In this document: piece after piece, positions 1 to 10,561 of the stretch
Numbering within the stretch: the first letter of the stretch is position 1
How the letters are laid out: each line of letters begins with the position of its first letter
Assembly (NCBI GenBank): GCA_014529385.2
Contig: CM043944.1
Location: 66,292,895 to 66,356,894 of the forward strand
Origin: Adiantum capillus-veneris
Taxonomy: Eukaryota > Streptophyta > Polypodiopsida > Polypodiales > Pteridaceae
DNA length: 64,000 nucleotides
Reading direction: 5' to 3'
The notes under the pieces: model-generated
Told to the model about the DNA's origin: nothing
The model's input: the letters and a program-made list of their open reading frames with translations, nothing else
The model's database searches: none
Made by a program: the position numbers and the translations under genes

Positions 1-341
1 TCTCCTTCCTTGTGTACCCAATTTATTTTCTCCAGCCTTATTTCTCTTATGTCTATAGCTTACCTTTCACTTCGTAATCAGATATTTCACGTATCATAAC
101 AATTAGATTTGTAAAACACCATAGACGATTTGAATCTCAAAAGAATTGACTGACTACAGATGCTTGAATTCCATAAATATGACGATTGATTACATTCACA
201 TAAAAACTACATCAAAAGGGCCATCGATATCTTGAAGAATAATTATAAGTTGTTCCGAAGAACCAACGAGGGTTTGGACAAAAGGGAGATATTGATTTGA
301 TTCCAAAAGATGAATTACATGGGCTCATCCTCCAAAACTTG

Positions 342-1430
342 GAAATTGGGTAATTAGCTGGTCCCAATCTTCCCAGGAAGCATCTTCAACCGGATAGCCC
401 TTCCACTTGATTAGTACTTCTCGAATTGCCCTGTGCCACAATTGCTTCTCTTTAGTTTACAAAACTTGTTCTGGTTTCATTTGAAATTCTTCCTGATTGA
501 CGAGAATGGTGCCATCATGATTCAAAACATGTAGAGGGTCAACAACATATTTCTTAAGGAGGCTGACATGAAAAACATTATGAATGCACATGTGAGGTGG
601 TAAGGTTAACCCCTAGGCTTGTTCTCTTATCTTTCTAAGGATTCCAAAAGGTCCACAATATTTGAATGCAAGCTTACAAAATTTCCCTAGCTTTAAGGAG
701 CTGCGTTTGGGTTTGACTCTGAGGAACTTTTCCACCTTCGCTAAAGCTTATAATGGAGCGGTGAAGATCACCGTAGCTCTTCTGCCTATCACTAGCTCTC
801 TTGGGGTTGTCTCTAATGACTAGAAGTTGATGATCCATATCTTCCAGGGTAGACTTAACGGTAGGAACATGAAGATCTGGATGGCTAATCGAAGAGGGAC
901 TAAATATTCCTGACCATACAAGGCTTTAAAGGGTGACATTTCGAGGCTGTGATGGTGAGAAGAGTTATAAGCAAACTCAACTAGGGGAACAAACTTGATC
1001 CATTGATGTGGCTGTTGATTGTAGTATGCTCGAAGCATATCTTCAATGACTTGATTCACTCACTCAGTTTGAACATGAGTCTCCAGATGATATGCTGAGC
1101 TAAGATTCAGTTGCGTACTTAGAGATCGAACATGGCTTGCCAAAACTTAGAAGTAAATTTGGCATTCTGATCACTGATGATTCTTGCAGAGATTCCATGT
1201 AGTTTTACTACCTCTTTGACAATACTTGGGCTATGTCAATGGCGGTGGCTGTCTGCTTGACTGGAATTAGATGAGCCACCTTAGTGAGTTTATCTACTTG
1301 TGTGTTTCCTGTCTCGGCCAGCTGGGTTAAGTAAGCCAAGTGGTGCCCCATAGTGTATTTGTGTATAATCCCAAGAGTGTGTGTCGAGTGATTACAGAGG
1401 CGCTGTATTTGTTTCCATCCTGCGCACATT
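342..1430 (-). pseudogene. Ty3 chromovirus integrase C-terminal half with chromodomain (relic G0)
   Basis: Reading the minus strand from 1430 down gives integrase core residues (AHLIPVKQTATAIDIAQ), then the C-terminal integrase stretch around 820-1059 (AYNSSHHHSLEMSPFKALYG). After that come the linker (NVFHVSLLKKYVVDPLHVL, about 530-610) and a chromodomain-like stretch (VLIKWKGYPVEDASWEDW, about 370-425). This order is that of plant chromoviruses, whose integrase inserts element cDNA and whose chromodomain guides it to chromatin. Several frame changes and stops break the frame, so the copy is dead. The rest of the polyprotein continues in pieces to 3425 on the same strand. Confidence 0.8.
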
Positions 1431-1838
1431 ATTTTGGTGCGCCCATGGAGGATATTCTTTGAGTACCTTCAACTTCGGGGTTGCACATTGCAGACTACAA
1501 GCTACACGTTACAAGTTACAAGATACAGGTACAGGTAGCTAGAGTAGAGTGATACACTGGAAAGTGGGAGTCAGTTGCAGTTACCGTGGGTATGCATCAT
1601 TGGACGCCTATTTGAGCACATTGTTTGATATTATACATTACTTGTGGATACTACCATTGTACGCCTTTGTGGAGCCATACTTGGTTTTATTTGGCAGTCC
1701 CAGTCATTTATGAGACTTGGTCTAGAAGATAGCCATTTCTGAGACTTGACTATACGAGATTTGCATAAGCTTTCATGAGAGGGTCGATAGCGTGAGGTTT
1801 TATTGAGTTGGGAAATTCTCAAATGTGAGATCTGTTCG
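1431..1838 (+). repeat. Fragment related to the Copia-1 5' leader
   Basis: The stretch around 1777-1838 closely resembles 15609-15680 in the leader of Copia-1. Both read as a GAGGGTCGA-type start, then GTGAGGTTTTAT, then a GAGATC..TTCGGT block in the same order and orientation. The flanking 300 bases resemble the same leader more loosely. It separates the integrase and reverse-transcriptase relics of G0, so it may be a leader or truncated-element insertion that replaced part of pol. I see no LTR ends or target duplication here, so the limits are approximate. Confidence 0.45.
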
Positions 1839-2300
1839 GTAGTAGGAGATAGTTGTCCCAGATGATGGCTGCATTTACCTCTTTGAGGTTTACAGAGACA
1901 TGAAATTTGCCATTCTTTCTGGGTACCACCACAATTGGGGGCACCCAATCGGTGTGTTCAATCTCGTAGATAAACTCTGTATCCTTCAGTTTGTATATCT
2001 CTTTCTTAATTTTCTTGGCAAAAGTCTCATTGTATGTATAAGGATGTTGTATGCGTGGTCTGGCATCACTTTTAAGGGTTATCGTGTGCTGACAGATCTC
2101 TGGATTGATCTCCTTTAAGTCTTTGTATGACCAAGAAAACACATCTTTGTACCGTCTGAGTGTATCTATTAGAAGTCACTCTTCTTCTTTGCTGAGGTCT
2201 GTGGCAATGTATGCGAGTTTAGGTTCCTCGCTTGGTTCTGCTAATTGATGCGTTTGGCTTTATTTGGTCCATCACATGAAGTTCCTAGATCTTTTGGGTC
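1839..2300 (-). pseudogene. Ty3 reverse transcriptase N-terminal relic (G0)
   Basis: Minus-strand translation gives the pre-RT linker (YIATDLSKEEE, RYKDVFSWSYKDLKEINPEI). It continues into the start of the palm and fingers (HPYTYNETFAKKIKKEIYKL, WVPPIVVVPRKNGKFHVSVN, LKEVNAAI). These are the residues just before the catalytic part of Ty3 reverse transcriptase. The catalytic YxDD half and RNase H are absent because the frame stops where the 1431-1838 fragment begins. At least one stop lies in the linker near 2160. Confidence 0.75.
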
Positions 2301-3425
2301 TCGTTTGGGTTTCTGCACCACGATTTTTCTATCTTGAATAGTTCTTCTTTTTCATTTTTGTTTTGTTTGAGTCGGGTTTCATGTATCTCTTCGATATCCC
2401 ATCTTTAAGGAAATCAGTTGCTTCAACTTTAAGTACTACATTTTTTCGGTTAACAAAGGTACTGAGTGCTCTTCCGTCTTGTTTGTTCATGCTTTTATTA
2501 TGATATCTATGCTGTCTTCGAGGATTTTGGTTTGGAAAATCATAGTAGATCACTTGTCAATCCTTATGTTTGATGTTATGATCTGAGCTACTAGAAAGCT
2601 CGTCATCTACGTTTTCCTCTAACAGCTTATTTGTGGAGTCCTAGAATTCTTCTTCATCCGTTTGGTCAAGGTCCCTTACTGAGATCTCATCCACTATGCA
2701 TCAACAATCTGCAACTTCTTCCCATCCTGATTTTGGATTTTCTTTAAACTCATCATCCGGAATGGAATGATATCAAATCCTTCCTCATCACAGAATTTGG
2801 TCAGGGTCCTCTCATTCACGTATACATCAAGAGTGTCCACTATCTGATGCCATCCAAAAGGTTTGAACATCTGTTCTTGATATGGCTTTGTTACAGAGGC
2901 CTCGTCTTGTGTTGACCTATCATGGATGCAATACTCTTTTTTTAAACTACCACCATCAGAAGCTTCACCTGTCCAATTGTGATCTTTCTTTTGTAACCAA
3001 GCTGGTATTTCTCATTCTTGGTCAATTGTGGAGTTTAGTTCCTCTTTTGGGGTTCATTCCACATCTCTATAGCTATGGTCCATGACATTGATCTTCGTAG
3101 TGACATCCTTGTTTCTTAGAAAGATGTAATCGTAACCCCTTTCTTGTACCATTTTGAGATGACTCATTAATGGTTTGTCCAATATGATATCAAAATTGTT
3201 GCTCTCATTGAAATTCATAATGGAAAACATGTGTTCATACGCAATTCCATAAGAGGTAACTAGGATTTGCTCCAAAATGCGAATAGGTCTCTCCAAATAT
3301 CCATCTGCTAATTGAAGTTTCATTCTAATTTTCCGGTGTGAGCGGGATGGAAACACACACAATGCCTCTATAATCAATCGACACACACACTTGGGATGAT
3401 ACACACACACATCATGGGGCACCAC
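2301..3425 (-). pseudogene. Protease-to-RT region of G-family Ty3 element (G0)
   Basis: The 3054-3425 frame carries a retropepsin-like C-terminal half (LQLADGYLERPIRILEQILV, MNFNESNNFDIILDKPLM) followed by MDHSYRDV. Further down, at about 2760-2880, comes GWHQIVDTLDV then TKFCDEEGFDIIPFR. The same two blocks in the same order recur at 34.4-34.8 kb (G1: DHSYRDV, then TLDV and TKFCDEDGYDAIP), which defines the family used here. The catalytic protease Asp is not in the open frame. Multiple stops and frameshifts follow to 2301. Confidence 0.65.
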
Positions 3426-4211
3426 TCGGCTTACTCAACCCACCTCGCCGAGATAGGGAACACACTGATGGAGTGAGAGGAGAGAGACTATTCATTTGTC
3501 CACTCAACACAAAGGCACACACACACACACCCCTCAAAAAAACTCAGCTCAAAAGAGGAATATCTTTTATGATTAGATACAATTGAGATTGGGCCAACAC
3601 CAATGGGGAAAAAAGCTCACACAATATGGATGAAATGTGCTAGATACAATCACAAATTTGACAGCAGAAGAAACTTAGACAGCCAAGAAAGTAGAAAAAG
3701 TGAGGAATTTGGCAAAATGGACAGCACCATAGCGTCCGGAGCAGCCAAAAACTCCATTCTACAATATCAAAGTGCTCAGATCCGACCTCGGATAAGCAGT
3801 ATGCTCAAAACAGGATCCAAAAACAGCAAAAAATTGAGTTGCGGTTGTTCCTCCGCTTCTCTCCACATTTTGCTGGTCTTTTTCTCAATTTTTTAGTGTC
3901 CACACTTCACTTTATCCTTTGGGCACCTTTGGCCTTTTAGTTGACGTCAAACGGACCCCGAATAGGCCAAAAACCTGGCCACACAATGCATTTTTGTTAC
4001 CTTTTTGCATCATCCACACACTTGGCACTCAAATTTTCCAGTCATCCCGCAACCACGTGAAGTGGCCCCCAAATATAGTCTTCATGATGACTTTAATAAT
4101 CATCACAAGAAAACACCCACGTTGTGTACGTACTTATCCACGTGCAAGTATTGACCCCATTCGACCTCCTGACACCATTGAATGCCATCTGACGCACTTG
4201 CTTACCTCATG
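3426..4211. other. No gene recognised; short CA microsatellite
   Basis: No coding family is recognisable. A (CA)n run of about 16 bases lies at 3516-3531, and CA-rich words occur upstream from 3350. Short open frames near 3603-3896 and 3919-4263 have no recognisable domain. The stretch ends at the GCGT duplication that flanks the X1 element. Confidence 0.5.
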
Positions 4212-4786
4212 GCGTTGGTACACCCAAAGTGTGTCCACCGTAGAAGGTGGCATGGGCAGATAGATGCAGGCAAGCAGAAGCATGGCAAAGGACTAGAGCA
4301 GCTAGGAGAATCATGGGATGACAGGTGGCAGCGGAGTTGTATGATTGATGCAGCTTATGGCCAAGGAAGGCTCCTTGAGGGGCTAATTTGGGTAGCACAT
4401 GAAGGAGATGCAAAGTGCATCTTTTAGGTCCAGAAATAAAGACTTGAAGTGTTGAAGAAGCAGGTCCAGACGGCTCATCAAACCGAGCTACGGAGACCAT
4501 GTTATTGAAGGTTGAAGTTTCAATGAATTGCAAATTCTTGCTGGACAAGGCAACAGGGGACGTGTGGTCAAAGTGGAAGTCCAGGTACATTTGTGTAAAG
4601 CTCAATTTATGGAGCCTACGCGTCTTTTCAGATTGCGGATCAGAGCTATGGTTTGCATTTTATGGCCAGTTGAAATTTTTTCGGGGGCCGGTTCTGAGCC
4701 CACTTGACTGCATTGGAGGATGTGCCTCACTAGAGTTCTCGGTGATAGTGTACATCATGTGGAGTTAGCACAAAGTCACGGCACGT
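4212..4786 (+). mobile_element. X1 Ty3 element: target duplication and truncated 5' LTR
   Basis: GCGT (4212-4215) is followed by an LTR start TGGTACACCCAAAGTGTGTC at 4216. Bases 4216-4786 match 21190-21780, the first 591 bases of the complete LTR downstream, and match the reverse strand of X2 up to 40646. The copy breaks off exactly after GGCACGT at 4786, where El1 begins with TGTC. The undisturbed copy at 21780 continues with GATTTCG instead. This intact comparison fixes the left boundary of El1 to the base. The last 1.5 kb of this LTR and nearly all of the X1 internal region are missing. Confidence 0.75.
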
Positions 4787-4987
4787 TGTCAAGAAATTTA
4801 CGGTCTTGCCAGGAAAGCACCGGGCTTATGGCTGTGAGAGTTTGTGAGAGAACTCAACAAAACTATATGAAGGAGTTTAAACCATAGATGCCATGAAGAA
4901 TAGGGTTTGGAAAGAAGTGCAATCAAAGAAAACTCACTCTTTCTCTCTTGCACTCACACACACAAAGAAAGAACGCAAAAGAGAATG

Positions 4988-5200
4988 TCAAAACAATACG
5001 AAGATGAAAACATCAACACTATGGTCATATCGTATCATGGGTAATATGAAAGGGTTAATGGATGAGCTAATGGCATTCAATCTTGGCTGACCAAATAGGC
5101 TACGAATTGTTCTTTGGAATTGTAGTTTTGTGCTTACCATAATATATATATTTTGTCTAGTGATTGGGATTAATTGTGTGTACAAATCCTCTTGGTTCAT
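4988..5200 (-). CDS. Small pre-gag ORF family, copy b (El1 left LTR)
   Basis: A 70-residue frame whose ATG (5200-5198) overlaps the TGA of the preceding small ORF (5199-5197) as ATGA. Recognisable shared positions are IYIMVSTKLQFQR, then LFGQPRL, then a Pro-hydrophobic stretch (NPFILPMIRY), then SVDVFIFVLF at the C-terminus. The same skeleton is seen in copy a, in El2 (28487-28705) and in El3 (59113-59340). No known domain is recognised. The C-terminal third is rich in Ile, Val and Phe and could be a beta strand or a membrane-associated tail. The frame is intact here and at 12766-12978. Function unknown; the match between different elements is what supports it as real. Confidence 0.6.
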   Translation of the reverse strand: MNQEDLYTQLIPITRQNIYIMVSTKLQFQRTIRSLFGQPRLNAISSSINPFILPMIRYDHSVDVFIFVLF

Positions 5201-5415
5201 AGCAAGATAACTACGCTTACATCAAAAGAAAAATTATAGTCTATGAGAGGTAGTATGATGGGATCCGGTGATAGAAGTATTTCATTGAGCCTTTCAGGGC
5301 CGAAGAGAAACACTATACGTTGTTGAAAGTGTATTTTACGGCTAATCCATATGTTAATTCTAATAGATCGTATAGAGTGAAAGCGATAGAAATGATCATC
5401 ATGTGGGTTATTCAT
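5197..5415 (-). CDS. Small pre-gag ORF family, copy a (El1 left LTR)
   Basis: A 72-residue frame starting MNNPHDDHF. Its core is RINIWISRKIHFQQRIVFLF then GPERLNEILLSP, ending IILPLIDYNFSFDVSVVILL. Of the copies in this window it is closest to those of El3 (CIHRKIFYQQRIALLFG and YYHSFDVSIF) and El2 (FFQQRIVFMFGPTRLREIL). It lies directly upstream of copy b with a 4-base ATGA overlap, so the two look like a tandem duplication inside the LTR. In the other LTR the equivalent frame is cut by a CGA-to-TGA change. No function is known. Confidence 0.6.
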   Translation of the reverse strand: MNNPHDDHFYRFHSIRSIRINIWISRKIHFQQRIVFLFGPERLNEILLSPDPIILPLIDYNFSFDVSVVILL

Positions 5416-6860
5416 CTAGGATAGTATGTGAGAAATGTAAATATTAGATAAGGGAAGAGATGAGAAGTTTCCCTCCCAAGCCCTATTCTTGCCCGTAGGC
5501 AATAAGGATACTGCGGGGAGAGATGTACCTAAAATAAGGAGAACCTAAAATTCGTAGAGAGGATGAATTACTAAGAGTGAGAGAGATAGGTTTGGTTAAG
5601 GAGATGAGATTAGATACATATATATATTTTTTTTGAATTAGAGATGAAAATGAAAACAACAAGAAATCAAGAAAACATCAATGTAGGACACATCTTACTT
5701 GACAAACCCTTCGGCACCATTATTGATGGAGAGAGAAGAAGAGGGGAGAATTCAACTTTGATTGATACGCCAAGTCCACGCCCTTCTTTGATTAGAGTTG
5801 ATCTTCCAAGGATAGCATGCAAGGATGGCTAGTCTTCCTCTAGGAGAAAGTGTAGGCTTAGGCTTATGTTAATGGCTAAGTACAATTAGGCATTACTACT
5901 CACTCCCTCAAGAATTCCTCTCATCAATGGCTTAAATGCTTGAGTTACTTCCAAGGAAGAAGAGGTCCCCTTTCATAGGTGAAGGGAACCCCCAAAGGTT
6001 TACACAAGAAGAGAGGAGCCAGTGTGAACAGGAATTGGAAAAGTTGGAAATGAGCTGTCCCTGCATGATGTGGGCAGACTGGGGTCCAGTATTTTGATCA
6101 TGTCTCCTCAACCGTGGCTCCAAGTAAAAAAGTAAAAATATGGGCAAAAACATCAGCTCATTAGCTATGATTTTCATTTTAAAATCATTCTCCAATTCGG
6201 ATTGGAACCTTGTTTAAAAAATTCATCAAAATAGGATCCATTTATGGCAGCAAAAGTCTTCATGTGGTCTCCTTAGCCTAGACTTTCATTTAATTCCAAA
6301 GGACACCTCATGCCATATGAAAGCATGACATTGCTCCTTGACAAAGTTTTGTAATCATGCTTGCAATAATGCATTAAAATAAGTGTATCTTTGAAATCAT
6401 GCCACCTACTATCCCACTAGGATTTGATTCTCTCCTAGTAGCTATTTGAAAAGAAATATAAGAAAAGTATAAAAAATACATAGAATATATATATATTGGA
6501 GTTTAACCTAGATATAGGATCTAGCTAGGGTGTGAGATGATAATGAAATAGTAGAAATAAAGAATCAATGATTTTTGCCCCAAGTTAAAGAGGCGGAGCT
6601 ATTGATGCTTTTCCCATAGTATTTTCTGATGGTAAAGTAAGGATATGTTACCCTTGAGAAAAATAATAGTATGAGATAGAAGGCATATTATTATACTTAA
6701 ATATGCATATGTACACTATAGGAAATATAATTATGTATCTAAAAAAATACAAGATAGATCTTGTAGCATGCGTTCCCACTATGTACGTGTCACAGCACGA
6801 CATCCACCCCCTCTAAACCTGCACATCCTCCGGTATGTGCCACATTGTCTCTTTGTAAGA

Positions 6861-7205
6861 TTAGACCTCTTGTACATCTTCCTTGTCTTCTTCTTCACTG
6901 GATGATTCCAGAGCTTCATGTTCACTTTGATCTTCACCTGTGTTTTTCTCTTCTTCCTCATCCATATCTTCTAGACCATTGTCTCCTCTTCTCTTAAACA
7001 TTTTAATCCTTTTTCCTGCAATGGGAATCTTTACTTCTGTACCATCTAGTTCATACAAGCTAAAAGTAGCATTTTCATGCACATGCTTTACAACATACGG
7101 TCCAAACCATCTTTTTGAGAACTTACGGATGACTGTGTGGTGGTTATCAAGGCTACTATCATACACTAAAACCCAGTCACCTTTGTCAATTGCTTTGCTC
7201 CTGAG
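6861..7205 (-). pseudogene. El1 pol C-terminal tail
   Basis: This continues the integrase frame after a TGA at 7206-7208. Residues KGDWVLVY, then RWFGPYVVKHVHENATFSL, then VKIPIAGKRIKMF resemble the basic C-terminal domain of Ty3 integrases, which binds DNA nonspecifically. It ends in an acidic run (EEEDKEDVQEV) that crosses into the LTR by 16 bases. No chromodomain is visible. The TGA fits a single CGA(Arg)-to-TGA change, so integrase and tail were probably one protein. Confidence 0.75.
6877..6896 (-). other. El1 polypurine tract
   Basis: On the minus strand the 20 bases immediately before the 3' LTR are almost all purine (GAAGAAGAAGACAAGGAAGA). They lie inside the acidic tail codons. This is the expected place for plus-strand priming during reverse transcription. 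Confidence 0.6.
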
Positions 7206-8405
7206 TCAATATCGCTTATCAAAATAGTCCTTGTTTTTCAACCTTGCTATTTTGAGTCGTTCTTTTGCAGCTTGAATGTCTCCAGGTCTTCTCTCTAGCT
7301 GCCTTATACGCAGTGCAAGGAGATCTTCCCTACTAAGCCCCTCTTGCCAAGGTAGTACATTCCATGTGGGAATTGTATCCTCAATCGGCATCACTGGCTT
7401 TTGACCATGCATTAGCTCCGCAAGCATGTAGCCAGTTACTGAGCTATGTGTTGTACGATCAACCCATAAAGCATATGGTAACAATTTTGGCCACTCACCA
7501 ACTCTTCCTTCGCAAGCCTTGGCCAAAGCTTTGATGATAGGAGGATGCCCTCTTTCACTCTTTCCATTGCCTTCAGGGTTGTAAGCTGTAGTAAGAGAAA
7601 TCTTGATCCCTAATCTAGAAAAGAACTCCCTTGCTTCTTCGGCATCCAGTTCACCTCGATCTGCAGTGATTTTTCCCACACAACCATAACGGCAAATCAC
7701 CTCATCAAGAAGGAATTTGCACACAGCTTCTGTGGTCTTAGCTCTTAATGCTCTTCCTTCAACCTGGTTAGTTAGGTCCTCTCGTGCAAGAACCAAGTAT
7801 CTCATCTGCCAGAGTCCTAAAGGCATCGTGACTAGATCCACAACCCATTTATAGTGCATGGCTAGTGGATATGTAGGGTGCAATCCATCACGATGTCGAA
7901 CATTTGAATACATTTGACAAGTTACACATGACTCTACAAACTGAGATACATCTTTATACATACCCTTCCACCAGTATTTTTCTTTCAACTTGGAGAAGGT
8001 TGCCCACACACCCCTGTGTCCAGCCCATAGACTCTCATGAAACTCTTGCATGAGCTTTACTTGAGTCTCTTTTTTACATATAACCCGTTGTGGTGTAGCA
8101 CCCTTTTGTTTAGGATGCTTCCACAAGTAACCATCCCTTAAAAAGTACCCATATGCTTTCTTGCATATCCTCTTGAATTCTTGTTCAGACCAATCATCCT
8201 GTTTTGTTAGAGTACTCAAGTACCTTCCAATAGAAAGCCAATCACCTTCATAATGATCTTTCAAGAACAATTCAAGTGAATTAGTCATGCAGACATTGTT
8301 ACCTTTGACATGAGAGATAGAATAGAATTTTGTGCCTACATCATCTCCCTCATCAATCATTTGTGACTCATCTTCATACCTTGCCCTTGATAGCATATCT
8401 GCCAT
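7206..8405 (-). CDS. El1 integrase
   Basis: A 399-residue open stretch whose start is really internal to pol, because the same frame continues upstream past a TAG at 8451. The N-terminal HHCC zinc-binding residues are H123, H130, C160 and C163. The catalytic triad is D190 (KWVVDLV), D249 (ITADRGELD) and E284 (GKSERGH), followed by a core ending near WPKLLPYALWVDRTTHSS. It would cut and join element cDNA into chromosomes. All catalytic residues are present, although the surrounding polyprotein is interrupted. Confidence 0.88.
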   Translation of the reverse strand: MADMLSRARYEDESQMIDEGDDVGTKFYSISHVKGNNVCMTNSLELFLKDHYEGDWLSIGRYLSTLTKQDDWSEQEFKRICKKAYGYFLRDGYLWKHPKQKGATPQRVICKKETQVKLMQEFHESLWAGHRGVWATFSKLKEKYWWKGMYKDVSQFVESCVTCQMYSNVRHRDGLHPTYPLAMHYKWVVDLVTMPLGLWQMRYLVLAREDLTNQVEGRALRAKTTEAVCKFLLDEVICRYGCVGKITADRGELDAEEAREFFSRLGIKISLTTAYNPEGNGKSERGHPPIIKALAKACEGRVGEWPKLLPYALWVDRTTHSSVTGYMLAELMHGQKPVMPIEDTIPTWNVLPWQEGLSREDLLALRIRQLERRPGDIQAAKERLKIARLKNKDYFDKRY

Positions 8406-8450
8406 TGTATTGTCTTTACCTGCAATGTGCTTAAACTCGGGATTTAAGGA

Positions 8451-10277
8451 CTAAATGTAGGCAATCCACCACAACATAGCAATGTCTGGTGTTGAGCATC
8501 TTGTAATCATCCCAAGAAGTGGTAGACAATCTATTTCTACAACCACACATGCACCAATTAGGTACTCTTTCCCACTTTTCAAGGCTGTAACCATACCCCA
8601 TAACTCTCTCTTTATCTGTGGATAGTTTCTTTGGCGAGCACTTAGTACCTTTGCTCCAAATCTTACCACATACCTGTGTCCTTCTTTGTCATCTTGTCCT
8701 ATTGCCCATCCAATCCCTGTAGGACTGGTATCTAGTATCACAATCACTGGCCTTTGAAACTCATAGTCTACCTTTCTCAAAGTCATTGCTGACTGGAGTA
8801 ACTCCTTTAGCTTTTTCATGGATTTTACATGTGCTTCTGTCCATTTAAACTTTTGATTCTTTCTAAGCAGCTGATAAAGAGGATCAGCTACATGTGCATA
8901 ATGTGGAATCCAAATAACATAGAAGACACATGCTCCCAGAAACCTTCTAACCTCAGTGATGCTAGTGCATGTTTCTTTCATTCTTTGGATGGCATCTACC
9001 TTTGATGGACAAGGTTTCCTACCATATGGCCCACACATGTGCCCCACAATGAGCACTTCTTTGACACCAAACATAGACTTTTTCCCTGACAATGTAAGAT
9101 TCACTTCTTCCAACCTAGACAAAATTTTATCACAATCATTTATGTGATTTACCACAAACCTGCGACATCCCTTGAGATCCAAAGCTTCATCTTTGTCACT
9201 TTCTTCACATCCTTTGATGGGCAAATCATCAATGAAAGGCATTGTGATTTGAGGAATAAAGTCACGTAAGACCTTATTCATCCCATTCATCATATGTGCA
9301 ACCGAGTTGGTTGCTCCCTGTGGCAAGGTACACATCCTTACCAAACCCAAAGGTGTCCTCATGGTTGTCAAGTCTCTACTTTCAATTGCAAGCTGAAATT
9401 GATCATACCCTGAGTAGAGATCCCTCATTGAGTAGATTGCCCTCCCTGCAAACGCCTCTGCAAATTCATCCACAATTGGACCTGTACCTACATTTCTAAT
9501 TGTCACCTTGTTCACTGGTTGCATATCTTGGATGAAGCGTAGAGAACCATTCTTCTTTGGAACTGTGAACCACCTGTTTGAGTATGGAGCACAAGAAGGC
9601 TCCAAGATTCCCATTTTGATTTTCTCATTCAGTAGCTCTACTAACTTTGGCAAATGAGCCTTTGAAACCGGAATAGGCCGCAGATTCCAAGGCACATGAG
9701 GTATTGTGAAAATTAACATAGGAGCTACAATATAGCGATCAACACATCCTATCTCATGTGGCTCAAATGCAAAAGCCTTACCATGCTTTGAAAGCATTTC
9801 TTTGAAGCACTTTGTCTCCTCCTGTGTTAGAAACTCCTCGCAACCAATCTGCAACTCTTGAAAGGACTCCTTTGTGAAGGTATGCCCGATCTTTTTAGGA
9901 TTCCGCAGACTTGGTTGTAAAGAAGCCTGTTCAATCTTTTCCTTGTTGTTGGGTGGTAAGGGTGAAGCTACTGGTTTCACCTTCTTTGCTACAGTCTTGT
10001 ATTTAGTTTCAACATGGACTTCTGGGCCAACTATTTGGCAAACTTCCACAACTTCATTTTCAAGATGCAAACTAGACCTCATTATAGCATCAAGCTCACC
10101 CATAGTATCTACAAAAGAAACTTGTTCACACAAACCCAAAACATTTTCAGTAGGCTTTAGCAACCCACTCTTTTTCATGCCTATTTGTACATTATGCACA
10201 TATTGCCTCTCATATCTCTTCAAATCTTCAAGTTTTGTAAAACATACTGATTCATTCCTTGTTACCAAGGAGCTCAT
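8451..10277 (-). CDS. El1 reverse transcriptase and RNase H
   Basis: A 608-residue stretch. The RT fingers and palm start near residue 200 (PWNLRPIPVSKAHLPKL). Motif A is SMRDLYSGYDQ (D286) and the catalytic box is FIDD (348-351), in place of the YVDD or YMDD usual in the plant elements nearby. RNase H follows, with acidic residues in VILDTSPTGIGWAIG, KRELWGMV and EIDCLPLLGM. The frame ends at TAG 8451-8453 but continues in phase (SLNPEFKHIAGKDNTMADML) into integrase, so one stop separates them. Residues 1-130 are a linker of no recognised fold. Confidence 0.88.
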   Translation of the reverse strand: MSSLVTRNESVCFTKLEDLKRYERQYVHNVQIGMKKSGLLKPTENVLGLCEQVSFVDTMGELDAIMRSSLHLENEVVEVCQIVGPEVHVETKYKTVAKKVKPVASPLPPNNKEKIEQASLQPSLRNPKKIGHTFTKESFQELQIGCEEFLTQEETKCFKEMLSKHGKAFAFEPHEIGCVDRYIVAPMLIFTIPHVPWNLRPIPVSKAHLPKLVELLNEKIKMGILEPSCAPYSNRWFTVPKKNGSLRFIQDMQPVNKVTIRNVGTGPIVDEFAEAFAGRAIYSMRDLYSGYDQFQLAIESRDLTTMRTPLGLVRMCTLPQGATNSVAHMMNGMNKVLRDFIPQITMPFIDDLPIKGCEESDKDEALDLKGCRRFVVNHINDCDKILSRLEEVNLTLSGKKSMFGVKEVLIVGHMCGPYGRKPCPSKVDAIQRMKETCTSITEVRRFLGACVFYVIWIPHYAHVADPLYQLLRKNQKFKWTEAHVKSMKKLKELLQSAMTLRKVDYEFQRPVIVILDTSPTGIGWAIGQDDKEGHRYVVRFGAKVLSARQRNYPQIKRELWGMVTALKSGKEYLIGACVVVEIDCLPLLGMITRCSTPDIAMLWWIAYI

Positions 10278-10561
10278 TGAGAAAGTTTCACCTATTTTTG
10301 GATCAGACGAGACCCTTTTTCTTTCTGTACCACTGCAATCCCGCTTTACAATGGTACTTGTTAAAAACCCATCATTTCTGTATGATCATGAAACTCTTTG
10401 CTTACCTTTGGTAGAGGAAGTTCTTTGAGGTTGTCATGATTTCTTTCATGGTTTACACAAACTGTGAGAAATTGGACAGCACGTTTACCATCTTTGCTAC
10501 GTATCCTAGCATATGCTGAACCATCGTCCATTACCTTTGTTTCCATTCTAACTCCCACAAT
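10278..10561 (-). pseudogene. El1 protease-RT linker with frameshift
   Basis: The frame of the upstream protease continues after TAA 10562-10564 as VGVRMETKVMDDGSAYARIR and stops at 10361. The next pol frame, starting at 10277, is in a different phase, so one frameshift lies between. In an intact relative this would be a continuous linker between protease and RT. Confidence 0.6.

Larger units (their letters stand above)
4787..6876 (-). repeat. El1 3' LTR (left copy)
   Basis: It begins TGTCAAGAAATTT on the plus strand and ends TTGTACA. Read in element orientation it therefore runs TGTACAAGAGG to CTTGACA, with TG and CA ends. It matches 12565-14654 throughout. It contains two small minus-strand ORFs (4988-5200 and 5197-5415) near its element-3' end. 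Other short frames (5644-5832 plus, 5932-6195 minus) recur in both LTRs only because the LTRs are copies. An AT-rich stretch occurs near 5620-5635. Confidence 0.9.

Noticed and set aside
5416-5530. Open stretch ending in TGA that overlaps the ATG of El1 copy a
   Set aside because: Open for only about 38 codons with no Met and no conserved residues; taken as chance.
5644-5832. 62-codon frame present identically in both El1 LTRs (also 13422-13610)
   Set aside because: Identity is explained by LTR duplication; it has no match in El2 or El3 and is on the strand opposite to the element.
9874-10428. 184-codon plus-strand frame
   Set aside because: Antisense of El1 pol; composition follows the opposite strand.
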